Source: Ehretia macrophylla (taxonomy: Eukaryota > Streptophyta > Magnoliopsida > Boraginales > Ehretiaceae). From it: 64,000 nucleotides of DNA. The stretch lies in NCBI GenBank assembly GCA_037974665.1, contig CM075765.1:62173747-62237746 (forward strand), in the 5' to 3' direction. Below the pieces are notes generated by a model that had not been told where the DNA came from, did not search any database, and was given only the letters and a program-made list of their open reading frames with translations. The translations under genes and the position numbers were made by a program. Shown one piece after another: positions 26,455-37,300 of the stretch (position 1 is the stretch's first letter; every line of letters begins with the position of its first letter).

Positions 26455-29308
26455 TCACTTGGAAGCAAGAGAGGTAACAGGCCACCTACGAAAGGTCTTC
26501 TTTCATTTCGAGCTGGGTCAATAAATTCTAAAATAAAAAAAAGGTCCTAGGCAGAGATACAGTAGGACTAGGACGAAGTGCAGATAAATTGATTAATCAT
26601 CGATCGCTTTCCAAATCAAGGTGTCTTAAGTTGGACCTTTCTCCAAAAGTCTTTTTGGCTAGAAGAAGGAATGACCAAAAGAATGATGCAGGAAATCGAC
26701 TGGGCGAGAGGGCTGTTAAATTCTTTTTACCTCTAAAAGGGCATGAGAATAACAAAGTTTGTCTTTCATTTCTATGAAAAAGAAATTATGAAAAGGCAGC
26801 TCGACAAAAGGGTACAAGAGGTATTGGGGAATAGGCATGAGAAGTTCATAGCAAGGGTCATAGCATAGGTGTGAAAGATGGTTGCCCTCTTGTAGTGGTT
26901 CTTTCGACACTTCTAGTGATGGTATGTTCACCATTCCAAGCAAGCCTGATCTGCTCATTCACAATTGGTAGACGTTCTATTTGACAGGAGCTGTATATTA
27001 TAAGATTGAACCATTTGGTATGTAAGGGCTCTATTCTCCATGACATTGACAAGGACATTCTATTTTTCTCTTGCTCTCAGTTTTGGGGGCTTGAACTTGG
27101 CTCGGTCCAGTACACATCATGGTATCGATAGCTTCGAAAGAGTCCGTCCATCAATTAGACTTTTTCATCATTCGGGGTCCTCAGCTAGGCTAGTTCGATG
27201 GCTGCATTGGGGTGAACATGGAGTTCCCATCTGCCCAAGTAGAGTCAAGCCCAAGAAGGAAGATCCATTCTTTGAAGCTCTAGCCCAGGCTGCTGTATAG
27301 GGTCTGGGCCTATAGTTCGGTAGGGGCGGAGTCAAAAAGGAATGGAATTGACTTGCTGGTGTGTACTTTTTGCACCTTTCTAGTGATGCGTCTAAGGTGG
27401 GGTAGAGGATGGTCGCAGATCGGAAGACAACAAGGGCTTGAGATATTCATAATACTGAAATTGAGAAAGTGATGCCTATCAGCCTTAGACGACAAATGGA
27501 GCCCTATGATGCCCTTCAGAATATAAGAATTCAAATCAGAGGTGAAGAAGTTTGGAAAGTTGAAGATTAAGCAAACAACTCCTAATACAAAGAAGACCCC
27601 TAAAAAGCCTGCTTTCCGTTTTAACCCAAAAAGTCATAAGAAGCATGGTGAGTCAGCTTTTATGCCAATTCAAGATGAGAGTTCCACTTCGCTTTAAAGT
27701 ATAGGGAGGATATTTGAGTCGATAAGACCATATTCAAAAGAGAAATAAGTGGATTGAGTGTAATTTAATGCAAAAAAAGAAAGAGAACATCAACAATTCC
27801 TCTTCCCTCTGAGACATGATCATCATCATCCTAAAAGCATCTGGATGCATCACCTGGAAATGCTTGGGCCCAAAGGCAACAACCAAAGGAGATGAAGTGA
27901 GCTGACACAAAGGAGCTTTACTAATAGGGGTATAGGTTTAATGGTTTTCTGGGTTGGTTTTGCTCTTTACCTTCTCACGGGGGGATGGAAACAAGAGAGG
28001 TCAACTGAAGTGGAAGCCAAATGATGGGGTCAAGAATTTGTGATCGATCCAAAGAGCCACTGCCAGATAAGATTCTATTTCCCCTTCGTACTAACATGAG
28101 ATTTTTGTCCAGCTTTCTTTCGGCTTAAGAAGGTTGCGGTGAGAATGAGGATCACTTCGAAACTCTAGGGCAATGGTTATTTTAAGGCGGGATCTAAAAG
28201 CTCTCCAACGTGTTGTGTAACCTTCGGCCATGAGAGGAGAGGCTCTTTTGGCTTCCTCAGGGCTGTGTGAAGCTTAGCTTGCTTTAGCAAGCATGTGATG
28301 ATTCAAGTTCGTGGTAGGCGTAGGAGCTGGGCAAAGCTGTAGTGAAGCTCAGGTGGTAATGCAAGTGCGCGGTGAGCGTAGTAGCCTCCTCGTGCATGCT
28401 CTTTGTACAAGCAAGCGAAGTGCTAGTGAGGGCCAGAATGGAATATCGTATGTAATGTAGAATCAGATCTGAAGCTCTTTGGAACAAGCGAGGAACGAGG
28501 GAGCACAAGCTCCGCTTAAGCGCTCGACATACAATTAGCTTAAAACATGTTCATCATGTGGCCGAGCGAAGCGCACCTCTATGAAACAGCCTAGCCTCAC
28601 TTTAGATAGGAATAAAATGGATGACTTACAACTGAAAGTCAATTTTTCGGATCGATATATCGTACGATGTAATGGAGATCTTGATCTAGATTCGGTGGTT
28701 GGCAAAATTCGGGACCTAACGATGTTTGGTTCATCACATGAACTGAACGGGAGCATTTTCATTCCTCTCCCTATCGGTCGAGCATCTTCAAACCTCGCCT
28801 CTTCCTTTTCGGGGAATGGCTGCAATCAGAAGCAAGTGATTGAATGAGTGGGGGCCCCGAAAGCATATGCAGGATAAGCAAGTGTTTCAGGAGACGATCT
28901 AAAAAAGGGTCCAATCCAGAAAGAGAACTCTCAACAAAAAAAAAATGAAGTTGGAACTAATCAAGATCAATAGGAAGAGGAGTAAGCTAGGAATCTATTG
29001 ACAAACCACGACGACCAATATGGAAAGGGAATTTTGTTGATGCATTCCTCTTGAGAAAGTGTTTTTCTGAATTCTCCAACTTCGGATGAGTTTGAGGCCT
29101 CCGGCGAATTTTTTGAATACTTTTTGTTTCACCCCTATCTCTAAAGGGCGAGGGTGTCGGCTTTGTATAGTAGAGGTGTGCTGCCGATGAATAATAGGTA
29201 CCCCACGCCAGGCAGAGTTAGTGAGCCGTGTAATAGGTGACCATTTCGCACAGTTTGGGGGGTACTTGAGTCAGCCGCTGGCGCCCGACAACATCTTGAC
29301 CCCCATCC
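26455..29308. other. Backbone between solo LTR E and nad5, no complete gene recognised
   Basis: Unique sequence upstream of nad5 exon 4. Two moderate + strand frames (27040-27300, 86 aa; 28581-28847, 88 aa) resemble nothing I can name. The second shares a 23-base stretch (28761-28783) with 51093-51115. The last 200 bp or so (about 29100-29308) should be the 3' half of the intron before nad5 exon 4. In angiosperms that intron is trans-spliced. A possible but decayed domain V lies near 29220-29260. Confidence 0.55.
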
Positions 29309-29702
29309 AATTTTTGGGCCAATTCCCCCTTCGTACTACCAAAAAATGAGATTCTTGCTGAATTCGAGTTTGCTGCTCCAACTATTACAAAACTCATACC
29401 TATTATGTTTAGTACTTCAGGTGCTTTTGTTGGGTATAATATAAATCCCGTGGTGGATCAATTCCAACGAGTCTTTCAAACTAGTACTTTTTGTAATCGA
29501 CTCTATAGCTTCTTCAATAAACATTGGATTTTCGATCAAGTTTTGAATGACTTTCTAGTCAGATCATTCCTGTGTTCCGGATATGAAGTCTCATTCGCAG
29601 CATTAGACAAAAGGTGCTATTAAGATATTGGGCCCTTATGGTATCTCGTACATATTTTGATGATTGGCCAAGCGAATAAGTCAACTTCAAAGTGGATTTG
29701 TT
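29309..29702 (+). pseudogene. nad5: nad5 exon 4 (mitochondrial NADH dehydrogenase subunit 5), decayed
   Basis: Encodes the C-terminal part of complex I subunit ND5, an inner-membrane proton-pumping subunit. Visible blocks are [53 protein letters not shown] and RISQLQSGFV. The length from about 29309 to the intron border at 29702 fits the known 395-bp exon. The 5' border is approximate. One extra base near 29611-29613 (AAAAGG) shifts the frame, and TGATGA appears at about 29658 where arginines are expected (CGA to TGA). It cannot encode a working subunit. Exons 1-3 are not in the window, as expected because plant nad5 is trans-spliced. Confidence 0.92.
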
Positions 29703-30711
29703 GTGCGAAGATTGCGTTATGACCCGTGGCTGTCTGTAGGGGTGGCTCTTCCATTGTGGGTAGAAAGGAAACCCGACTCTACGAACCCGAGGAAAAGCTA
29801 CACAGCAGTAGTAGGGGCTTTAAGACCAGAGCTTTTTGTAGTGCTAGTAGAAATGCAAGTGAATAAATCCCATCCCCTAGCAAGTGAAGTGCTTACGCCC
29901 CTTTAGAGATAGGGGCGAGCCAAAGAACTTGTTCTTCCATTTTGATATCTTTAGATTCGTAAGATAATAATAGAGTCACTTTACTTTCTATTATATTAGT
30001 CAAGCGCAAACGCGCCCCTATATCTAATAATAAGGTAATTTGAAGCTCTTGCTTGCTGCTTGTTGTCTACTTCGCGAGCCTTCACTGCCCCCTTCTGTAA
30101 CTTCCCTTCTTTTGTCCGTCCATGAGGCTATAAAAAGAGAGAAATGGGCGGCTATCTAGCGGGAGCCATTTCGGTTGTATGCCACGAGGTCCTAATGAAC
30201 AAAGGGACAAGTGAATCATCGCTTTTGGACGCAGGCAGCCCTCTACCATCTATCCTATTACATTCCATTGTCTCGTATTGTACTGTACCGTATCTGACCA
30301 GATAGATCTATTGAGTAAGAGAAATGGAGAAAACTCTAATTATATATTTCTTATATATGGATTGGGATCCCCATTCATTCTTAGATTCCCGTCACTACAG
30401 ACCCTACCTAACTACATGGTAGTGGTCTAGGGAGCGCAATTGCTAGAGCACGGGAGAACAAAGAGTAATGATTTCAGCAAGAGTAGCTAGACAGACTACT
30501 ACAGTGAGTCTAGTGACTACTAGATTAGAGTTAAGTCAAAAGGTATGGTATAGCAGCCTTTCCGAGTGAGCCTCTAGGATCTCCTATAAACCCCTATGAT
30601 GTGGTAGGGAAGGATATTAGGGGAAGCAGTGAGTGGAGATTCCCCTACAGAAAGCCAGATGAGGGGAGACCTTCACATCCGGTTTGGAGGGCAGGGATAT
30701 CCCGACCCAAC
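29703..30711 (+). other. nad5 group II intron (between exons 4 and 5)
   Basis: Starts GTGCGAAG, the group II consensus, and ends AC. A domain V hairpin is at about 30652-30685 (AGCCAGATGAGGGGAG ... CACATCCGGTTT), followed by a domain VI-like hairpin (GGAGGGCAGGGATAT/CCCGACCC). Length about 1009 bp. Two domain V positions look like CG-to-CA changes. It has no maturase frame. Confidence 0.88.
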
Positions 30712-30821
30712 TATCATTATGCCTTTGCAATATTACTTGGTTCAACTCTATTTGTGACCTTTTCTCGCATGTGGGACTCTCTATCTTCTTGGGTATATAA
30801 TCGATCGTCTTTCATTTGGAT
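30712..30821 (+). pseudogene. nad5: nad5 exon 5, part 1, cut by element F
   Basis: Encodes [20 protein letters not shown] and on to SSFIW, the C-terminal membrane segment of ND5. It is interrupted by element F at the tggat target (30817-30821). With 34262-34301 it totals exactly 150 bp, the usual length of this exon. It is joined to exon 4 by the group II intron. Confidence 0.93.
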
Positions 30822-33162
30822 TGTGATACCCCGATCCCTCTCAAGACCGGAGGTCCTATCAATCGATCTAATCACAACCCAAACCAAACCCGGGCATAAA
30901 TTTTCAGGGAAAACGGACGGAGTCTCCCCTGTTTCTAGGCAAAAAGTAAAACCTGTCACAGCATATAAGTGGACCAATACCATGTCCAAACATTCAACCA
31001 CCTCAAGGCCATCCGAGCCTTGGTTCACAACAAGAAAATCACAAGTAAATATACATTCAAGCTTAGCAATTAAACTACACCAACCTATTTCATAAGCTAG
31101 ACTATCATATCTTTCTATGTCTTTTCCTTTGTCATTACAAGCATGCATTTGAAGTTAAGTTATAATAACTAGATACATAATCTAACTTATCAAACTACTT
31201 CAACATTCTAATGAAACTTAAATTACATACTTTTTGGCATTAAATACATACAACATATGAAAGCATATATCTTTACAACTTCGACACTCAAGCCACATAG
31301 GCACGCAAGGCAACTCTTCAAGCATGATCTTTCACATATCCACGAACTTTCCAGCTAACATAGCATTTCCTGAAATATGGTGGTGAGGAGTGAGTATACA
31401 CAACACGTATACTCAGTGAGTGCGAGACAGATATCGAATTGGAGAGAAAGAAAGTCGTGCAATGCAAATAAAACAGTTAAGCAATATAACTGATAAATAA
31501 GCAATCAAGACAAACAATCAATACAATAAGCAATTACTGAAAGCATTAACACAACCATTCAAAGCTATACCACACTCTGAAGGCTATGGATCACTCTTAC
31601 GAGCAATATACCATTTCACGAGCGATACATCAATCTCGAGCTTGATGTTGACAACGATGACAATAAGCGCGCAACCACCTTATAACACCAGTTTGGAATA
31701 CCCCGGAAGTATCTATCAATTCTACGACCCAAATCTCCCTGGGAGGCAACCCAAGCGAGAAAAGGGAATAGGACACGGAGCTAGAGCAACTAACACTGGC
31801 AACCCGAGGCTACCCAGAGAGGCTCATCACTCACGCCCTGACAGTATGCAATGCAAGACTCGATATAAGGCGATAAACGAGTGATAGCACAACAATACAT
31901 ATTAGAGATGATAAACGAGATATAAAGCATTTACAATCAATACTAGCATTCAATTAACTTGTCAAGCATAACTATCATTAATAGCTACAATAACACCAAT
32001 TAAACAAGTAACAACAGTTCAAACACGAAAACAACAAATATCACTATTCAATCCCTAACTTCTAAACGCAATTACGAGCAAACGAGCTACAGGATTAGGA
32101 AACCAATTTCACTACATTCACTCAGGCACTACAAGGCACGTTTCTATGTCACTAACCTTCACTTTCTCACCCGAGGTCCGAAAGTCCACCTACTGCGTTT
32201 GAACTACAACTATGCTAACCTGTCGCTCAATCAATGTCACAACAGCGCCAAAAGTGCTTCCATGCCCTCAATAGCAAAACCCCCAACTCAATTCTAGTAC
32301 GGTCAATACTTGGTCAAACGGTCCCTTTACGTTTCATCATCTAATTTCCAATTTTAACAAAGGCCGGTCCGTTTTTATTGCACATTTAATCATCCTAACA
32401 CTAATGGCACCTAATCAAATCAAGAAATCGCAATTCGGATTGAAAATCCAAAAATCTAGGGTTTTACTATTCATTTTTACTATTCACATTCTTCCCTAAT
32501 TCAAATACGCAATTCCAGCCATAAAAATTGCTAAATAACTAGCAAACAATACTCTACGAACCCTAAGGAAGTTATTTCAAGCAATAACAGGCATTATAAC
32601 GTGATAAATATCAAATCTGAAAATTTGAAACAAAAATCAAATTCAAAAAAAAATGCCCAAAAATGTGAAAACCCTCACTTGGATGCTTGGAGATGCTTGG
32701 AAAATGATGGTGGGTGGCTCACAAATGATCCTAGGCAAGCTCAAGCAAGGATTTGAAGATTGGAGTTGAAAATCTTTTTTTTTCTTTATTCTTCAAGCTC
32801 TCGGTTTTCTCATTCTTTTTTTTTTCCTTTGTTGTTTTGTTTTGCTTGTATATTTAACTTATAAAAGATGACAACAATTAGTCCAAGGTCAATGGTCAAT
32901 AAAATAGTCAATGCTTGCTTATTTGGTTGGCAATTAAATATAATTCAAGACAACAATTACAATACCAATTAAAACTAACAAAACTAAAAATACTACAATA
33001 CTTTTTATTGATACTCAAAACAATTATCTAGCTAACACTCTCGATACGCTGTGCACACAGCGACGATGAACGAATAATACATAAATATCATGAAATATGA
33101 GAAATATATAATTTTCAAAAAAAGAGACAAAAAAATTTCATGTTTCGGGCTCGGGTAATACA
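30822..33162 (-). repeat. Inner LTR of element F (2341 bp)
   Basis: Bounded on the - strand by TGTATTACCCGAGCCCG (33162) and GGGGTATCACA (30822). The first 150 bases or so resemble the LTR start of element A (GAAAATTATAT, a CGTCGCTGTG / CGACGCAACG block), while the remainder matches solo LTR G. A TATA-like TTTTATAAGTTAAATATA lies near 32850-32868 on the - strand. Confidence 0.75.
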
Positions 33163-34256
33163 AGTTCCCCTGTGAACTTAATGCCTAAGCTAAGCTAAGA
33201 TAGTAATAAAGAAAGCTAAACAATATTGACTCATTTAAGCTAATAATGGCAAACACCAAAGCTAATGTAAACCAATAGACCAAAAGCCACCGTTTCATTT
33301 CATTTGCTTTTACATTCGGTCCACTCTTTTTTTTTTTTTTTTTTCGCCTGTAACTTAGCATCCTGATCTATGTTGTTTTTTATCTTATGTTAAGGTGACT
33401 AAGCTAAATAATAACTAAACTAAGATAAACACCAAATTAATGCTTAAAAGGCACGGTTGACTTTTTTTTTTCCCTGCTTGAAACGCTTCAGCTTTCGTTT
33501 CTTTCTATTTCTTTTGCTTAGCTTTGAAAATTGCTTTGGTCCTTACGTGTCTATCCACTAAGAAAGCCAATATAATTTGTAGGCTTAATAACTATTACAA
33601 TGCTAATCAAAATTAGACTTGGCTTAATTAATTAAAATATCAAACTAATATATTCTAAGCCCGAATCAATATGTTTCTAATCGTATACCCCTGGGAATGC
33701 TATGCACATAAAGATTTCACTGAATGAATGCACAAAATGAATTAATTGAAACAAATATGAAAGCAGGTAAAATAAATAAAATAAAAGAAAATCAACTTCA
33801 GGCTCGGAAAAGTCAATTAAATGTAGACAACTAACAAATATAAGATAATTATTTCTATCACTTAGATGCAATTCAAATAAGTACAATTATTACTAAAAAT
33901 ATTAAGATAGTCTGTTTAGTTCCGGGCCAACTAAATAAATATAATTATTAAAAATGATAATCTAGCTCGTTTAGGTCCGGGTCAATCAAGTAAATAATAT
34001 TTATTAAATATAGTAATCTAACTCATTTAGGTCCAGGTTCGAACATTCCGTTCAAATAGTGACACCAATTAATTTAAAGCCAATTAGAATAAATTAAAAT
34101 AAAATCATAAAATATGTGTCCCGAGTAAATCAACTAATTATAAATTAACTAAAAGAAAATAGATATTAATGCACGTTTCCCAGAAATAATACAAAGTAAT
34201 ATAACAGATAAATGTAAATGAATATTATAAATGCATGGCCGGGCTCGTATATTACA
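33163..34256 (-). other. Outer part of element F, AT-rich, non-coding
   Basis: About 1.1 kb, very AT-rich, with no primer site, gag or pol. Its right end (TGTAATATACGAGCCCGGCCATGCATTTA on the - strand, given in part) resembles the head of LTR G (CCCGGCATGTATTTAATA). Poly-T runs occur near 33327-33344 and 33463-33471. It is either a truncated first LTR plus internal remnant or the U3 of a divergent LTR. Confidence 0.6.
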
Positions 34257-34261
34257 TGGAT

Positions 34262-34301
34262 AGTGAGTCATTTTTATAATAATAAGTCAAGTCAAGAATA
34301 A
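34262..34301 (+). pseudogene. nad5: nad5 exon 5, part 2 (C-terminus)
   Basis: Follows the right tggat copy and encodes IVSHFYNNKSSQE then TAA at 34299-34301, the usual short hydrophilic end of plant ND5. Continuity of the frame across element F confirms that the element landed inside the exon. Confidence 0.9.
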
Positions 34302-37300
34302 TAATCGAACTGGAAGAGATTGCCAGGATGGCTTGGTAATCAATCAATCTTTTATTTATATGTAGGCGCCAATTCCTGATTCTTTCTTTTCTTTCTTTTT
34401 TCATTTTTAGTTTAGTGACAGTTCATCAAAATAATTGTCCAAGATTACTAGATCGAGCACGCAATGCGCCTAGTCTTAAGTCCAAGAGTGGGTTGTATCC
34501 TATTCAAGATTTCTACTACTTCTTTGCCTCCCTATTTTCAGAGATCTCCTTGTTCTCTTCCCTTCTTTTCCTCCATACCTTCGTCGCCTTCTTCATCATT
34601 TTGTTCCATCCTTCAGGGATGTTCGGTATGTGTCGGGGCCTCCTAAAAAATCCTTCCGACAAGAATGTTGCTTGAACATTATAAGACATAGAACCTTCTC
34701 GCTCTTGTGAACACTGATCATAATTGGCAAAAGCCACTGGAATGTTCATTTGTTGTCCATAAGCTCTCCTCACCGTAATTCTCTCTAGAAGTCGCCCTAC
34801 AACCCCTTGACTCCTGCGGGCTACGTTCGAACTAAACGAGAGTAAGGATTTCTCCTTAAGAAAATAGACTGACTACTAGGAGGGGGAAGGACCCGCGTCT
34901 AGCTAACGTAGTTCACGAGGAACCGACTTAAGTTAGTGAAGCGAGGCCTCAAACATCAAACCATATCTTACTAAATAATCTGACTGAACCGAATGAGGTA
35001 TAGACAAATTATATTACAGCTTGTGTTGTGGCCAGACGAAGGGATGGAAGGAACCGGTTCCCTTGCTTGCTCACTGGACAAGGAGGATTATACTTTTTTT
35101 CACTAATGGACTATAACGAGCTGAGTAGTGTTGTACTAAAGCCCTGAGTGACTCTTGGCTACCTTCAGTGATAGATACAATTACTTTGACTACTCTATTC
35201 ATACGAAATGAGCCAAAAAAGAGTGAGGGAAGGAACGGATTTGGGACTACCGATGTCTCTAATTCTGATACATAGAGCAGCTGGGTAGTGGATTTATTAG
35301 AAATAGTCTTTCCCCTTTTTATTAGAGTATAGGTCTTTCCCTCTTCTCTTTTCCCTGTGTATTGAATGATGGAATGAATGTGTTGTTGATAAAGAGTATA
35401 GTGGGTGGAGGCTTCCTGATCTGCTTTCGACATTCCCCATCTATTTTCACGTACGGATTCTGCCACTTACTTTCTTTCTGGTTGGCATCTGGATTCCTTC
35501 TGCTTTTGTACGTACTGATGTTTTCAGTCTTACTCAAAAAGGGGGTGGCGTTCCATTCCAAACTTAATCATTGGCTGGGCTCACTTTCTTTCTATAGAAA
35601 AGGCTTCGATCATAAGCGTATGTGATCATAGCCAGTATTGTAAAGAGCCATAAGCCATCATAAGCTTCTTTGAAGGTATCCCTTCATATATCACTATGAA
35701 AAGATCGCATAAAGCATCTACTAGCCTAGGGATCGAAGATTCTCTTTCTATGAGAATCCCTCCCAAATGAAAGATCATATGCTGCCCCTGATAAGCTTTA
35801 TGAAAATGGGGATATGCATGCCATAGAAACCCCCTACTAATCTAAAAAGGGGACGAGGGGTAAAAGCCATTGGTTAAAGACGCAGATAATAAATGGGCTT
35901 GTTCTGGCATGAGACAGAAGGAGTCTCAATGAGGGGATTTTTTATTATTAATTACTTAAGATAAAGGCTATGCATAGAATCAACTTAGTAAAGTGGTAAG
36001 CCATTGAACAGAAGGCGTGATTATTAATGAGCAGGGAATAGGGTTTTATGACAAGGCATAGTATAGAATTCCATGCGAATCGATAGTCGACAAGTCCAAC
36101 CTCCTTCCACGACCAACAACACTTTGTAGATGCAAAAAATGGAAAAATAGAGCTGCACGAGCATTTCAGTTCGATCCACTCGCTCCATCATCATCCTCCG
36201 ATGAAAAGCAGGAAAAAGGAGAGATATACACGACCTGGTCAAGGAAACCCACACCTTCTTGGGATCCTTAGAGGTGGTTGAGATCCTCTTTGATGCCTCC
36301 CCTAAAGACCATTAGATAATTCAAACATTGTTGAAGGTATTGGGACATTCAAGTAGGCGGCCAGCATTCCATTCATTGATCAATAAGTGTTTAAAATTTT
36401 AAGAAAAGGTAAAATATATTCCTTCTTCCTTAGTTAGCTTTTAGAAGTGGTGAAATGAAATTCTTTTCTGAAAGTTAGGATATGAAATATATTGTTTAGA
36501 GGTAGTTTAAAACATAAAGTAGAAAGCTGCCTTATTTAGGTTGTTGGGATTGAAGGAGGAAGAAATGTTTCATCTATGAGCTACTTGCACTGAACTAACT
36601 GACTTACCAACTTGACTTGCCTACCAATCGAGACAGGACTAAAGCTAGACGTAAGCCCTAAAGCACTCTCTCTCCCCAATCCTTTCTCAAAAACTTTTAA
36701 AGGTTCGAAGGACACTTAAAGGTTCTGAAGGAAAAAATATGCAAGTGGTAGTTTGGTATCAGCTATCTCATCTGGTCAATCTCATCCCGTACAAGAAGGA
36801 TTTTTATTTAAGCCTGTACCCGAAAGCGAAAGTGAAAGGGAATGTCGAACTAAAATCGTAGTGCAAGCGATGCATTCTGTAAGGGCTTGAATTAGCGAGC
36901 AAACCAACTATACCCACCAACTGAGCCAAGATTATAGGTCGACAAAGCGTCCTTTTTGATTTGACGTCACAAAGATTTCTACTATGGAATAAGGGTCGGG
37001 ACCCTTGATTCCTTTTATTTAAACTCTTGTAAAGTGAAAACAAACGCTTTATAGAAGCCTCTAAGGCCGCTATTCCTGACCTTAAGAAGGACTAAGGAAA
37101 TACCTTTATCAATTCTATATCTGTAAAGAACTTTTTTTCTTTTCTTCTATTATTGGTTATCTATGTTTTATCCTATCTTTAGTAGAGGTCTAAAATTCTT
37201 TTTTTGAAATGAAAGGACTTATCTAGCACCCTATGGAACACCTATTTGATCCATCTAGCCCGCCTTTAAGGGCTCGGGCTTCTGTTCAAGGAGTGACTTT

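Larger units (their letters stand above)
30822..34256 (-). mobile_element. Element F: LTR-derived insertion in nad5 exon 5
   Basis: Flanked by the exact 5-bp duplication tggat (30817-30821, 34257-34261). Read on the - strand it starts TGTAATATACGAGCCCGG at 34256 and ends GGGGTATCACA at 30822. The tail half (about 30822-32680) is closely similar to solo LTR G (42397-44212). A second LTR-type head, TGTATTACCCGAGCCCG, starts at 33162 and resembles the LTR start of element A. The simplest reading is a complete LTR (30822-33162), a purine tract (AGGGGAACT) before it, and about 1.1 kb of internal or first-LTR remnant. A solo LTR with a nested or recombined head is the alternative. No coding capacity remains. 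Confidence 0.82.

Noticed and set aside
29658..29663. TGATGA in nad5 as RNA-editing sites
   Set aside because: Plant organelle editing changes C to U and does not routinely remove UGA stops in angiosperms; together with a frameshift, decay is the better explanation.
34516..34773. - strand frame of 85 aa (MRRAYGQQMNIPVAF...) considered as a ribosomal or maturase fragment
   Set aside because: No family could be recognised and the C-terminus is a lysine/glutamate-rich tail typical of chance frames; left inside the spacer entry.
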